Shown here piece after piece: positions 1 through 11,920 of a DNA stretch of 64,000 bases. The notes beneath the pieces were generated by a model. It was not told the origin of the DNA and searched no databases. It saw only the letters and a program-made list of their open reading frames with translations. Position numbers and translations under genes: made by a program. The stretch's first letter is position 1. Each line of letters opens with the position of its first letter. The stretch is from an uncultured Clostridia bacterium (GTDB taxonomy: Bacteria; Bacillota; Clostridia; Oscillospirales; Ruminococcaceae): positions 33,186 to 97,185 of the forward strand of contig CAMNXF010000012.1 in assembly GCA_946567425.1 (NCBI GenBank). Direction: 5' to 3'.

Positions 1-3000
1 TACCGCGCCCTCGCTGAGTTATCCCGAAGATACTCTCGCGGAGCATAACATAACGTTTCTGAAAATCGGCCGCGATATTACGGAGAACGTTTTTGAAAAG
101 AACGCCGCTGATATTGTTTCCGCTATGGATTTGGCTGAAAAAGCCGTACTCAAAGGCGAGAGCAGTCTGCATTTCGGCTTGCTCGGCAACGGCATAACCG
201 TTTATGACGTTTCAAAATGGGATAACGCGGCTGACGATTACCCGACCGTCGCGCATATTTCCAACGAGGGCGCTGTAAAGTATTACGTTGATAAAAATAC
301 CCTCGGCGATGAGGATATTTTCCGTATCGAAAATGAAGCGGCAAGCGTTAAACAGCAATTTGCGGAGAGTTGGGAAAAGCTGCCGGTGGATATACGATAC
401 TCCAGAATATGGGATAAAGCAAACGCATTGTCAAAACCGCAATGGGATATTTTCTTTGCGGATAAAACGGCTCTGAGTATGGAGGAAACAGTCAAGAAAT
501 ATGAACACGCCCTGATATACGGTGATGAGGATTTTCCCCCCGAAGCCAAAAGAACCGTAACCGCATACAAAGTAGGCGATTTCTACGAGGTGTTCAACGA
601 GGACGCGCAGACAGCCGCCGATTTTCTGAACCTTACGCAGACAAAGCGCAACGGCGTACCTATGGCGGGATTTCCCGCGCACGTTTATGAGGATTACAGG
701 CGTAAATTCGCTATGAACGGCTACTATCTGAAAATCGGTGATGAGCGCGAAATTGAAAAAATCTTTTCTGCCGCCGCTAAAGCTGCCGAGAGTACCATCA
801 CAAAATCCCCCGATGAATTAAAGGTCGGTGATCTTGTTCGCGGTAATGGTGAGATTTGGCGCATTACCAAAATAGACGGTGAATTTTCCGTTACTTTTGA
901 GAATATCAACAAAGCGTCTAATTTATCCGTTCAATCAATTTGGGGGCATTGGAAAGAACAGTTTTTCAACACAGGATATGAATATGTTTCTCCCGCTGAA
1001 CTTTCGCTAGATCAATTGAGCGAGATCGAGCAGTCGGCGGCAACGAAAAAGAATGCTCCCCAAACCTCAAAGACCTCCAAAAAATCTACCGAGGAATACG
1101 GCGGCGAACAGCTTAGTCTTTTCGGTGAAACTATCAGCGAGGTTGAAAATGCCGAAAAGACCATTATAAACGGCGTTGATGTCGAACAGGCTCTCAATGA
1201 CGATATTATTTCCAGCGGAACTATGTTTCGCGACGGGAAATTCCGTATAGAAGAGTACTACCGCACCCACAAGGGCAATACTAATGACTTTGCAAAAATT
1301 ATCGCAAAGGAATACGGCACGGGCGGTCATACGGTTGGCGGTTTTGACGGCAGGCTACGCGCCGTGAACTACGATAAAAAAGGTCTGGAAATAGTGATCA
1401 GACTTGAAAACGGCGAGAGTACAAGGGTCAATTGGAGTTGGAAGAAAATTGCCGACCGAATAGCGGCGCTTATCGACAAGCAAAAATATATCACACAAGA
1501 GGATATTGACGAACGTATCAAGAACGCCCGATATGAGTACAATCGCTATGAGAAAGGCTCGGAGGAACACGAACAGGCGGCGAAAATTCTTGATATGTAC
1601 GGTGTGCGCCAAAACGCCCCGCTTGACAGGACTGCTGCCGATAATGCCGAGGAACTTGAAAAGGGCGATAATATACGACTTGACGGCGAGGAATGGACGG
1701 TGCGCTCCGTCGGAGATACCCATATCTCATTGACAAATTCCGACGGCAAGGAGCAAAATTTCTATAACGCACCCAACAGCAAGTGGTACGATACGCTCAA
1801 CTCGCGCGGATTTGAGTTTATATCTGTTCCCGACGAGCCGCTTATCGAGAACGAGAAAAAAACTGATGATTTTTCTTCAACCTTGATGAGCGACGAAAGC
1901 GAAATACCCGAAACGGCAAAGCAAACCGCCGAGGACAATTTCCCTGTTAAAATGTCGATAACGACCAAATCCGAGGAAAGCATTAACGCAATTATTGATG
2001 TTGCGCTCGGAACAGGGGCAGCGGTAAAAATAAACGATCGTAACCTTCGTTATGGGGATCACGAAATTGACATTGATACTTGGGAAAGTCGTGCCGATGA
2101 GATCAAAAAATTTGCACTGAACCAAGGTGCTGATGTTAATGAACACGGTGTTTTTCAAGTGGTGATTGACCTCGGCATTGACGGCGGTCTTGATGAGGGA
2201 TATGATTACCGTTTTCTTGACAAGGCTATCCAAGACGCGCAAGAAAGAATAAACAACGGTGCTATCGGCGCAGCGATATATAATCTTGAAACAAAGAAAA
2301 TCGAATTTACCATTGGCGAATTTGATGTTGAGCGTTCTTTTTTCGAGGACGTTCTCAAAGCAAACGGTTATCCTGCTGAGGAAAAACAGACCGACCTTGA
2401 ACGCGCAAAGGAGCTTATCAACGATTTCTGCGACAGAGAGTACGGCGAGGTCGGCGATTTTACCGACTTAACGCGCGTTCCCATTGCGTACACAACCGAT
2501 GAGGAAACCGATCTGCCGATAAACGTTTTCGCCGATCTGGCAAACAAGCGTATCATATCGCAGTTTAACAATGTTACCGTGAGGGTTGACGAATACAAAT
2601 CCCTTAAAGAGATGAACGATCTTGCCTTGTCGGAACTGAACTTTGACGAACTGATACTCGATACCATTTCATACAAAACGCCCACTATAACCTGTGAGTG
2701 GAGTGAAAGCAGCGTTTTCGAGGAGGGCAAGACATATTCCGTTGCCGAGTTTGACGCGATAATGAAAAAAGCCGATGATAAGCGCGTCGCGGGAAAAAAT
2801 GCCGCGATAAAATACTACGGCTCCGAAAAGGCTTGGATAGAAGCTGAGGCAAGTCGGGTCACTAAAACCGATAAATTTGGTGACTATTTCGGTTATGACA
2901 AAACCTCTTTTACCGTTAATATGCCCGATGGCAACAGTTTTACAGAGCGACAGGACATAGGTGACGGTTACGGCGGCGTTATCGACTTTTTACGGCGCAT

Positions 3001-6000
3001 TGACAAATACAAGGATATTGTACCGTTGTTGGAAAACGCACGATATGAGGATAACGCGGACAGAGTAGCCAAACTTAACGACAAATACGATTGGACGGTG
3101 TTTTCGGAAAAGAACTACGAGGAAATAACCGCCGCAGTCAAGGCACACAATTATGAAAACCGTCACGACGTTTTTTCAATAAAGGGAAATACAAGTGAAA
3201 CGGCGGCTTTCCCCTTGGAGATAGGCATTGCATACAGTGCCGACAAATGGGCGTTAAGCTATGATCTGTTTGACAACGAGGTCGGTGATATAATTCAAGT
3301 CGGTCATTTCGATGAGGATAAAATCCCCGATTACGTTACATTCGTTGAAACGGTGGATAGGGCGGTCAAGGCAAAGCTGACTGAAACACTCGATAAGAGC
3401 GCTGCCCAAACCGAACAGGCGCACTCCGAAGAAACCGAAAAGTCCCTTGATATAAAGAATTTGGCGCAACTGAAACGCGCATTGACGGTAGGAGCGGAAT
3501 TTGAGATAAAATCACATTGGAAAGAGAGCAGTTTAAATCAGCGGCGACAAGTGAAGTATGCCGATACTACGGGAATATACAGCATACGTCCCGACGCGCC
3601 CGATGATAAAATTAACTCGGCAAACGGAGGGCGCGGTTCATATCTCGATTGGGGCAAAGCCTCTGATTGGGAATTTAAAAACGGGACGTGTACATTATAT
3701 AATAAGGGCTTTGAGCATACCTCGGAAAATATGATAATGTCACTTGTTGTCAAGCCGAGGGTAATTGAAAAACATCAGACTGAAATTCCTGTAGAAAAAA
3801 AGCCTATGCAAAGAGAAGTTAAGGCAACGGATTTTGCGCAGTCAATGGGAATAAACGTTGTGGATATGAGCGGTGAGCATATCCCTGAAACAGACAAGAA
3901 ATTGACAGTGCCGATAGATAGCCCCATTGTGGAAAAGTTGTCTAATGTATTTTCGAGTGAAATGTCGGTACGGCTGTATGACGCGTTTGAAAACAGCAAA
4001 ATGCCCGATTGGAACGGAAATTCCGCGAAAATCAACCGTATAAAAAAGGCGTTATATGATATTATCGGCAGCGAGGAAAAGACGGAACAGGCGTTCAATA
4101 TTATTTCGGCAACTTTATTTAATGCGAAAGACTTCACGATAACGGACGAACATTTGGGCGAAGGCGGCGCGAAAGCTAAGTTTGCCGCCAACATCGCGGC
4201 TATCCAAACGCTGAAAAATATAGATCGCGAAAACAGGCTTGCTACTCCCGAAGAACAGGAAACACTTTCCAAATACGTCGGATGGGGCGGTTTGCCGCAA
4301 GCCTTTGACCGCTCAAACGGGCAATGGGCGAAAGAGTATGAACAGTTAAGCAAGCTGCTTACCGACGATGAGTACCGTGCCGCCAGCGCCTCCGTGCTTA
4401 ACGCACACTACACCACTCCCACAGTAATCCGCGCGATCTATAAGGGCATACAGAACCTCGGCTTTGAGGGCGGGAATATTCTGGAGCCTGCTATGGGCGT
4501 AGGTAATTTCTTCGGCGCTATGCCCGACGAAATGAGGAAGAACAGCAATTTAAGCGGTGTGGAACTTGACAGCATTACGGGACGTATAGCAAAACAGCTT
4601 TACCCTACGGCGGACATTCAGATAAAGGGCTTTGAGAAAACGGATTTTTCGGACAATTTCTTTGACGTTGTCGTGGGGAATGTTCCGTTTGGCAGCTACG
4701 GCATTTCGGATAAGCGGTATAACCGTGAGAATTTCTTTATCCACGATTATTTTATCGCGAAATCTCTTGATAAGGTCGCGCCCGGTGGAATAGTCGCGGT
4801 CGTGACCACTAAAGGCACATTGGATAAGGAAAATCCGCGTGTAAGAGAATATCTTGCTAAACGCGCGGACTTGGTAGGCGCTGTGCGTTTGCCGAATAAC
4901 GCGTTTAAGGCTAACGCGGGTACAGAGGTAACGTCGGATATTCTGTTCTTTCAAAAGCGCAAGGAAATTGCGGTTGAATTGCCCGATTGGTGCTATGTAA
5001 GCGAAAATGCGGACGGAATACCCGTCAACAATTATTTCATAGACCACCCCCAAATGATACTTGGCACTATGAAACAGGGAATGGAATTTTCTATGTACGG
5101 CAACGACAAGGAAACGGCTTGCGTTCCTATCGAGGGCGCTGTCCTCTCGGAACAGCTTGAAAAGGCGGTCGCAAATCTGAAACTCGACAAAGCCCTCCGT
5201 ATACATAAGGAGCAGCGCGAAAGAGAAGCGGGGGTAATTCCCGCCAGAGCGGACGTGCGGAACTTTACCTTTGCCGAGGTAGACGGAAAAATGTACTTTC
5301 GCGAAAATAATATAATGACCGAGGTCGTTGACAAAAATAATAATCCCATTTTAGGTAAAAAACTTGAACGGCTAAAGGCTATGAACGGATTGCGGCAGAC
5401 ATTCCGTGCTATTCTGACAGCACAGGAGAACGACTGCTCGGACGAACAGTTACAGACGTATCAGAAAACGCTCAATTCGCAGTATGACAATTTCGTCAAG
5501 AATTACGGCTATATCAACGACAGCGTGAATTTTCAAGCGTTCGGCAAAGATGATGATTATAATTCGCTGTGCGCCCTTGAGGTCATAGATGAGGAAACAA
5601 AGACTGTCACTAAGTCGGATTTCTTCAGCAAGCGCACGGTAAAGCACGTCACGGAGATAACGCACGTTGATACGCCGCAGGAGGCTATGTATGTTGCGAT
5701 GGATACCCTCGGCAAGCTGGATTTTGAATATATGGCAAAGCTGTGCGGCAAGGAGCCGTCTGAGGTAGTTGACGCGCTCAAAGCCGAAAATATGATATAT
5801 CTCAATCCGTATAAGGCAAACTCGGAAAACGATCTGGAGGGCTGGGAGGAAACTTCGGAATACCTTTCGGGCAACGTTCGGATAAAGCTGAAAGCGGCAG
5901 AGGTGGCGGCAAAAGATAACCCCGCGTTTCAGCGTAACGTCGCGGCGCTTACCGCCGTTATCCCGAAGCGGATAGAAGCAGGCGAAATTTCGGCGCGTAT

Positions 6001-7201
6001 CGGCGTGCATTGGGTAGATGTTAAGGATTATCAGGATTTTCTAACGGAATACGCGAAAGCGCGGTTTACGCAGCCTTTGCGCCGCGCGGTAAACGGCGAA
6101 TACAAAATAGAACGCAAGGGTTGGGACCAGAGTGCGGCGGCTACGCAGATATACGGCACAAAGCGGCTTAATTCGCTTGAAATATTTGAAAATCTTCTGA
6201 ATTGCCGTGACGTGGTAGTCCGCGATAAGAAATATGACCCCAACACGGACAGGGATATTTACGTTATCAACAAAAAGGAAACGGAACTCGCGCAGGACAA
6301 GGCAAACAAGATGAAAGACGCGTTTTCACGGTGGCTGTGGGCAGACCCCGACAGGCGCGAAAAGTACGTTACAAGGTATAACGAGCTGTTCAACAGCATT
6401 GTCGGCAGAAAATACGACGGCTCACATCAGACGTTCCCCGGTATGTCGCCGTACATCAAGCTGAAACCGCACCAGTTGGACGCGATAGCCCGCGCGAAAT
6501 TCGGCGGCAATACGCTGCTTGCTCACTGCGTGGGCGCGGGAAAATCCTTTGAAATGGTTGCCGCGACTATGGAGAAAAAGCGGCTCGGAATGATAAACAA
6601 GGCTTGCGTGGTCGTGCCGAAAAATCTTGTCGGTCAAATGGCTAACGAGTGGCTTAGGCTTTATCCGCAAGCAAAGATTTTAACGGCTACGGAAAAAGAT
6701 TTTGACAAGGCTCACCGACAGAAATTTATCGGTCGCTGCTGTACGGGCGAATATGACGCGGTAATTATGTCTTATGAGCAGTTTGAAAAAACATCAATGT
6801 CGTTTGAATACCGCCGTGATTTCATACAGCGCGAGATAGATACTCTCACCGAGGGAATAGAGGATTTAAACAATGATTATCGGAAAGCGCGTGAGGATCG
6901 CAGCTCTATAAAGGATATGGAACGCGTAAAAAAGTCGCTTGAGAAAAAACTCGAAAAGCTGATACACGACAACGGCAAGATAAAGGATACCTCTCTGAAT
7001 TTTGAGCAGTTGGGATTTGACAGCATTGTCGTAGACGAGGCGCATAATTACAAAAACGGCTTGGTGGTGACAAAGATGAACCGAGTAGCGGGAGTGCAGA
7101 CTACCCCTGCCCAGAAGTCCGAGGATATTCTGATGAAAACGCAGTATCTCAACGAAAATTACGGCGAGAGGAACATAATTTTTGCTACGGGAACGCCCGT
7201 T
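1..7201 (+). CDS. Giant N6-adenine methylase / SNF2-type helicase, N-terminal part (cut by window edge and by nested element)
   Basis: The frame is open from base 2, so the true start lies upstream of the window. Counting from the first in-window Met (base 125), residues about 147-195 have a MutS-I-like YKVGDFYEVF region. An SAM-binding motif EPAMGVGNFFGA lies near 1455. A methylase catalytic motif of NPPY type, written here GNVPF, lies near 1517. A Walker A HCVGAGKSF lies near 2132, and a DEAH box VVDEAHNYKN near 2301. Such proteins accompany relaxases on Firmicutes conjugative elements and are thought to protect or process transferred DNA. The gene is broken at base 7201 within helicase motif ATGTPV. 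The reading frame then runs 37 codons into the nested element and stops at 7312. The other half begins at 16503 in a matching frame. Confidence 0.85.
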
Positions 7202-7218
7202 GCAGGACTGCAACAACT
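7181..7218. other. attL of the nested element
   Basis: The left junction has a host half TTTGCTACGGGA, a shared core ACGCCCGTT (7193-7201) and an element arm TGCAGGACTGCAACAA (7201-7216). The arm is the inverted match, 16 of 17 bases, of the arm at the right end (16472-16488). This is the half-site symmetry expected when a serine integrase has joined attB and attP. Confidence 0.8.
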
Positions 7219-8737
7219 AAATGCTAAATTCAATTTCAATTCCGTTTTCGTCGGAAACTCTCACGACCTCGATCATCGTCGCGGCTACCTCGCGCTTTTC
7301 TTCAAGCGATAAGCTGTCCCACTTTTTAAGCGGCTCGGAAAGCGGTTTCGTGTCTACTTCTTTTTGCTTTCGCTGTCGCTGATTGAGTTTCTTTTCGAGC
7401 GCGGTTTTCTTATCGTGCAGCTCGGCAATGCGGCTCTGTATGTAACCGAAAAGCACATTATCGGCTTTCGGCAGCTTTGCCATAAGGTCGCGGATCTCTT
7501 CGTCACAAGCGGCAAGCTCCGAGTTTATTTTTTCAACCTCGGCGCTTGGTTTAGAGCGTTTCTTTTTTGCAATTTCAAGCGTTTTTATGCGTTCTTTCAT
7601 TGCCTCGAAAACCGCCTGTTCCACATCATCGGGATGCGTTTTCCACGTTTGCCGCAAACAGCCTCCGAAACGGCGATAACCGTTATCGTGATAATAGCGG
7701 TATTGCCTTGTGTGCTTTGTATTCCAAGAGGAAACGATAAACGGCGAATAACCGCAGTGGGCGCACTTTACAAGTCCCGTAAGCCACGAATTAACGGACG
7801 TTCCGTTGCTCGGAATTTTATGATTGTGGCTCTTTTTGTCTTGAACGGCAAGCCAAGTTTCACTGTCGATCAAGCCCTCGTGATATCCGACTTTTATAAA
7901 CGGCTTAATGCCCTTTCTGTTGTTGCGGTATCCGTGCAAAAACAGTCCGTGAACGCCGTCATAAGCGCTTATATCATCGAGCATTTCCACGCCCTGCGCC
8001 GCGTAGTAACGGTAAATTTCCGCGTCCGCGCGGACATACAGCGGGCTTTCAAGCAAGCGTGAAATTTGCGTAACATCAATATTGAAATTTTCCTTACCGA
8101 TAAAAATTTCACGCAGCCGCTTTATTACATCGCTTAACGAGTTGGACGGCTCTTTGTAAATCTCATAAGCCGCCGTAATTGCCGCCGCTTCATCGCCCGG
8201 AACAAGCACGGAACCCGTTTTCCCGTTGATCGTGCGGCGTTCGGGAACATACCCGAAATACACCTTTCCGCCTTGATAAAATCCCGTTTCACGCGCCTTT
8301 GTGTCGTAAGCGTCCGCAACTCTGGCGGCTATTGTTTCACGCTCAAATTCGGCAAAGTTCAGAAGATTGTTCCTCATCATTCTGCCCTCTTTTGTTTCCG
8401 TGTTGAACGGCTCGGAGAGCGAAATAACGCTTACTCCCAGCTTATCAAGTGTGTCCGTGATGTTGAGATATTCGCGCATATTACGCGAAAAACGGTCGTA
8501 TTTCTTTACAATAATGCGGGATATTTCACCGTTACGCGCGTCCGTCATCATCTCTTGGAAAGCGGGTCTATGCTCAATATCCTTGCCCGATTTCCCGTCA
8601 TCACAGTAAATTCTGAAATCCGCCCCCTCGCCTAAAAATCTGATACATTCCTCTTTCTGCGCGGCTATCGAAAGAGAATTGTTTCCCTTATCCGCGTCGC
8701 TTACAGAACGGCGAACATATATTGCAGTTGTTTTCAT
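7217..8737 (-). CDS. Large serine recombinase (site-specific integrase)
   Basis: This 506-residue enzyme should catalyse integration and excision of the nested element through a serine-DNA intermediate. The resolvase-type catalytic domain covers about 1-145, with the nucleophile Ser11 in YVRRSVSD and the conserved YDRFSRN region near 80. A recombinase domain follows (about 165-270), then a zinc-ribbon-like part with CAHCGY and a second Cys near GGCL (about 320-365). A long coiled coil (about 390-455) comes last. The length fits large serine integrases. The start has an AGGAGG-like sequence upstream. The gene ends 16 bp from attL, the usual position for such integrases. Its direction is opposite to the interrupted helicase gene. 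Confidence 0.93.
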   Translation of the reverse strand: MKTTAIYVRRSVSDADKGNNSLSIAAQKEECIRFLGEGADFRIYCDDGKSGKDIEHRPAFQEMMTDARNGEISRIIVKKYDRFSRNMREYLNITDTLDKLGVSVISLSEPFNTETKEGRMMRNNLLNFAEFERETIAARVADAYDTKARETGFYQGGKVYFGYVPERRTINGKTGSVLVPGDEAAAITAAYEIYKEPSNSLSDVIKRLREIFIGKENFNIDVTQISRLLESPLYVRADAEIYRYYAAQGVEMLDDISAYDGVHGLFLHGYRNNRKGIKPFIKVGYHEGLIDSETWLAVQDKKSHNHKIPSNGTSVNSWLTGLVKCAHCGYSPFIVSSWNTKHTRQYRYYHDNGYRRFGGCLRQTWKTHPDDVEQAVFEAMKERIKTLEIAKKKRSKPSAEVEKINSELAACDEEIRDLMAKLPKADNVLFGYIQSRIAELHDKKTALEKKLNQRQRKQKEVDTKPLSEPLKKWDSLSLEEKREVAATMIEVVRVSDENGIEIEFSI

Positions 8738-8760
8738 AATACAGCCTCCTAATTCAAGTC

Positions 8761-8783
8761 AGCCGATTATAAACAGTTCCTAA
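8761..8783. repeat. Inverted repeat with 16439-16462 (recombinase upstream region)
   Basis: AGCCGATTATAAACAGTTCC, just upstream of the recombinase start, is found again in inverted orientation at 16439-16462 near the right end, with about 20 of 24 positions matching. It may be a recombinase- or regulator-binding site, or a scar of an earlier rearrangement. Confidence 0.55.
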
Positions 8784-8812
8784 AAAAATTATATCATAAT
8801 CAGCATAAAAAA

Positions 8813-8995
8813 TCAAGTGGGATTTTCGGAAAATTTATCATCATTTTCCGTATCATAATCATCGCTCTTTTTCGGCTTGAGAATGTCATACAAGCGGTTA
8901 ATTTTCTCACGCTGTATGCTTTCGGAAACGTGTTCTGGCAGCTTTATCGTGACCTTGAATGTCTTGCCTTTCCATTTGTCTTTTCTGTCTGGCAT
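8813..8995 (-). CDS. Small charged protein, possible relaxase accessory
   Basis: This is a 60-residue hydrophilic protein starting MPDRKDKWKG, with the ribosome site GAAAGGAG upstream. It sits between the MobV relaxase and the recombinase in the same direction, so it is probably co-transcribed. A short stretch FKVTIKLPEHVSE resembles the N-terminal beta strand and helix of a ribbon-helix-helix protein. That resemblance is weak, and I do not recognise a family. The C-terminal third is rich in Asp, Glu, Lys and Ser. It is probably a real gene because of the ribosome site and the conserved setting. Confidence 0.55.
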   Translation of the reverse strand: MPDRKDKWKGKTFKVTIKLPEHVSESIQREKINRLYDILKPKKSDDYDTENDDKFSENPT

Positions 8996-9022
8996 AGTGC
9001 TTCTCCTTTCTGTATTTGCAAA

Positions 9023-10714
9023 TTAGCGTTTGTGGTGATTTTGCTGTTTGGACTTTGATTGTGATGATTGCTTTGCCTGTTGAGCCTTGATGAGGTTGTC
9101 GATGTAGTTCCCCTCAATAAGTTCGTCATAGGCTTTAAGCAGCTCATTTATCCGCGCCAGACGTTCCCTTTCGGGCGCAGGATTGCTGCCTTCGGCGCGT
9201 ATCTCGTTTATATTTTCCATAATCTCGCAACCCTTTTTGACAATGCTTTCGCGGTCTGTCAATCTGAACTCGGCGATTGTATTCAACTGCTTAACAAGGT
9301 AATCAATATTAGCGTCATTATGGAAAGTGTAAATTTGTGCCTTGTCGGTCTTTTTCGGTTCGAGCCGAAGTTTTTTGACGGCGGTTGTGACGCTCAATAT
9401 TTCGGTATAAAAAATTTTCTCCGTGCAGGTTACCGTTTGAATTTTTTCATTTGTCGAATTAGCGAAATCATTACGGCTTGAAATACGCTGTTCGAGCCGA
9501 CCTTGACAGTAATCATCACCAAGCGATTTCAAGCGCACAAAACGTTCAGCGTTCGGGTGCTTGACGGCGATATATTTTCCTTGTTTTACCTCGTAGCCTA
9601 GCAATTTCAACCTGTTTAGCAAATCCTCAACAGCGACGGACGAATAGATCAGTCGGTCGATGTCTAAGGCTATTTGCTCACGAATGGTAACGGCATTTTC
9701 AAGCGGCGCGTAATGCGACAAAATTTCGCGCAACGTTTTGATCGCGTAGTTTGGAACATAAAGCGTGCTGCTTTCCGCAACGTGAGGAATTTTCGCACGC
9801 GCCAAACCATCTGCCGCGTATTGAAGTTTGTCGGGATTTAGAACGGTCACGGGGATAAACTTCGCTCCGAGCCGCTTGGTCAGACTTTCGATTTCCTGTT
9901 GGAGTTCGGTATACTTTTGCCGCAAATAATCGTTCTGATTATTAAGCAGCTCAAATTTCTCCGCTGTAAGTTCGGTCGGTTTTTTCTTTTTCAACTCATT
10001 GATTTGTTTGTTGATTGCAAGGACTGCGGCTTTCTTTTCGGCGAAGTCCTTGTACTCGTCAACGGTCAAATGTTCGCGGTGGATGTTCTTGACATCACGT
10101 TCAAATCCGTGCTTGCGGAGAATTTTCGTCATATACTCAAACTCAGCATCTTTCCAGACTGCCCACTCGGATTTTTTATGCGACTGCGCCGTTATGCCCT
10201 GTTCTGCCAACGCTCTTTTTAAGGACACGCGAGTTGAAAGTCCGCGTGTTTGATTTGTGCATATCGGAACAAAATCAATGTGCAAATGTGGAGTTGCCTC
10301 GTCAAGATGAAGAACGGCATTGAACACTTTCATATTCGGGTTACGTTCCTCGAATGACTTCATATATTCATCAAGCATTTCTTTCGCCAATTCCCGGTTG
10401 CCCGATTTTAAGCCGCAGCTCTCTGCATCTCCGAATTGAACCACGACCTCGGAAAACAGTTTTTCCTGTTTGCCGTTTTTTATGTGTTCGTAGTAGTCGG
10501 CTATTTTTTCGTTGGAGCGTTTTTTAGAATTGTATTCCGTCAGCGCTTTATCAAAAAGCTGATGATAAAGCTCTTGCAAATTTTCAGACTTGTAGATAAC
10601 GTTATCGCACGTCCGAGAAGGGTCAACATTCTTAGGCAAAAAATTTCTGTTGTTATGCTCAATCACGCCGTCATCTACTCGGAACGAAATGGAGAGTTTT
10701 GATTTTTCGGTCAT
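9023..10714 (-). CDS. mob: MobV-type relaxase (Pre/Mob family) of the nested element
   Basis: The 563-residue relaxase should nick the element at oriT and pilot the strand during transfer. The N-terminal LSISFRVDDGVIEHNNR block and the histidine-rich HLDEATPHLHID motif at about 136-147 are hallmarks of the MobV/Pre family. Long Lys/Glu-rich helices follow. The start at 10714 is chosen because GGAGG stands 8 bases upstream; the open frame runs five codons further. It is clearly homologous to the outer element's relaxase (19724-21631), but diverged throughout. The upstream gap holds hairpins suitable for an oriT. It reads toward the recombinase and probably forms one operon with it. Confidence 0.92.
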   Translation of the reverse strand: MTEKSKLSISFRVDDGVIEHNNRNFLPKNVDPSRTCDNVIYKSENLQELYHQLFDKALTEYNSKKRSNEKIADYYEHIKNGKQEKLFSEVVVQFGDAESCGLKSGNRELAKEMLDEYMKSFEERNPNMKVFNAVLHLDEATPHLHIDFVPICTNQTRGLSTRVSLKRALAEQGITAQSHKKSEWAVWKDAEFEYMTKILRKHGFERDVKNIHREHLTVDEYKDFAEKKAAVLAINKQINELKKKKPTELTAEKFELLNNQNDYLRQKYTELQQEIESLTKRLGAKFIPVTVLNPDKLQYAADGLARAKIPHVAESSTLYVPNYAIKTLREILSHYAPLENAVTIREQIALDIDRLIYSSVAVEDLLNRLKLLGYEVKQGKYIAVKHPNAERFVRLKSLGDDYCQGRLEQRISSRNDFANSTNEKIQTVTCTEKIFYTEILSVTTAVKKLRLEPKKTDKAQIYTFHNDANIDYLVKQLNTIAEFRLTDRESIVKKGCEIMENINEIRAEGSNPAPERERLARINELLKAYDELIEGNYIDNLIKAQQAKQSSQSKSKQQNHHKR

Positions 10715-10814
10715 TTTTATTCCTCCCACGAAAATTAAGGTTGTATTTTTGGCGAGCGTTTTTCTCGCGGTGTAATTTCGGCACTTGATTTTAGAGCCGA
10801 TTTTTCAGCGTTAC

Positions 10815-10878
10815 GGGAAAGTGATTAACTCAATAAGCACTTTCCGTAGTCTGCGACCACCGAAAGCGCCATTGAGTT
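10815..10878. other. Putative oriT region of the nested element
   Basis: The 380-bp gap upstream of the relaxase (10715-11094) has no gene. It contains GGAAAGTG/CACTTTCC (10816-10823 and 10838-10845). An interlocking pair ACTCAAT/ATTGAGT spans about 10829-10835 and 10872-10878. MobV origins lie just upstream of mob and are built of such inverted repeats; the nick site cannot be assigned by eye. Confidence 0.45.
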
Positions 10879-11094
10879 GTGGCTGCACCCCAAACCCCGC
10901 CGTTTGTTTTTCGTTGCAGATGTGCAAAATGCCCGACTGCCGAAATTGTTTTTTGTTCGGGCAGGAGCAAAATGCTCCTTATCCGAAAATCCGTTATTAT
11001 CAGCTTATTAACAATATTACATTTCGGCTCATTTTCTATTGCTGTCAATTTATTGATAAGATAGCTTTTTAGTCGAATTTGCTTTATTGTCAAG

Positions 11095-11331
11095 CTATTG
11101 ACAAGTTGGTACTTTGACCTCTTGCGGCTTGTCGGGTTCATACGAAATAATGTCGTAAACATCACAATCCATAATTTTGCACAGCTTATCCAAAGTCGCA
11201 GTTGAGATAGGTTTGCCGTGTTTCATTCGGTTTAGCGTGTTGCTGCTAATTCCGTGCTTTTTAATAAGGTCGTAGGTCGTAACTTTTTCATCGCGACCAA
11301 CCTTCCACCAGAACGGCTTATAAGTAATCAT
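11095..11331 (-). CDS. Small XRE/Cro-type HTH regulator
   Basis: This 78-residue protein is almost entirely one helix-turn-helix domain. It reads TYDLIKKHGISSNTLNRMK, then STATLDKLCKIMDCDVYDII, a pattern typical of the small Cro/CI-like 'YdaS/HipB-like' single-domain regulators. The start at 11331 has AGGGGGAAATTTA in front of it. Between it and the relaxase are the putative oriT hairpins, so it may control mob transcription. The 180-bp stretch 11332-11511 upstream holds no gene that I can see. Confidence 0.75.
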   Translation of the reverse strand: MITYKPFWWKVGRDEKVTTYDLIKKHGISSNTLNRMKHGKPISTATLDKLCKIMDCDVYDIISYEPDKPQEVKVPTCQ

Positions 11332-11511
11332 TAAATTTCCCCCTCTCAAAAAATGCTTGGCAACAAATTCGGAAAGAATATTTTACAAAGCCGAAAAAGA
11401 AAAACGGCGGGGAAGAGCCGAAAAAATATCAAGGAAATTTTCGTTAACCTAAAGATTATGTTCCGAAATGCTCCGCCTCACCGACACCTCATTTTCTTTC
11501 AGCCTTGTAAG

Positions 11512-11718
11512 CTAGTCCTCCGCGCTCGGTTCGCTTTCGTGTTCCCGTTTGATTTTCTCGATAGCCGCAAGCGCTTTGCGCTTTGTCGGCTCGTCCAACT
11601 CCTTGCGAAGCCAACGGATAAAGGTCGGCTCGGACACGTCCAACTTCTCGGCGATCTCGTAAAGGAATACCCCCGCGCTCTTTGCGGCGGCGCGAATTTC
11701 CGTGTTGCGTTTGGTCAT
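11512..11718 (-). CDS. Small HTH protein
   Basis: This 68-residue protein starts at MTKRNTEIR after a GGAGGG ribosome site. Residues about 9-40 (RAAAKSAGVFLYEIAEKLDV, then SEPTFIRWLRKEL) form a helix-turn-helix of the kind found in small DNA-binding proteins of gut ICEs. It is transcribed away from the XRE regulator at 11921, with a shared promoter region between them. Confidence 0.65.
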   Translation of the reverse strand: MTKRNTEIRAAAKSAGVFLYEIAEKLDVSEPTFIRWLRKELDEPTKRKALAAIEKIKREHESEPSAED

Positions 11719-11755
11719 TGTGTAACCCTCCATCTAAAGATTTTTAAAATATCAC

Positions 11756-11784
11756 TTGACAAATAACCCGATTTGTGGTATTAT
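11756..11784 (+). promoter_or_regulatory. Sigma-A promoter of the 11921 regulator
   Basis: TTGACA (11756-11761), 17 bases, TATTAT (11779-11784). The segment that follows has two similar stretches, ATTTGTGGTATTATTA and GTTATTGTGGTGATAG, that could be operator half-sites. Confidence 0.7.
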
Positions 11785-11920
11785 TATTATAAAGGCGGTT
11801 ATTGTGGTGATAGGTTTATTATAGCACAGCCTTTACCCAATGTCAACCGCGAATGTGATATTTTATAGCATATTCCACAAATTAAATCTTTTGTGTGTCG
11901 AAAAAGGAGGAAACGACAAT

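Noticed and set aside
5450..6010. Long - strand frames inside the giant helicase gene
   Set aside because: They have no starts with ribosome sites, and the + strand has clear methylase and helicase motifs throughout.
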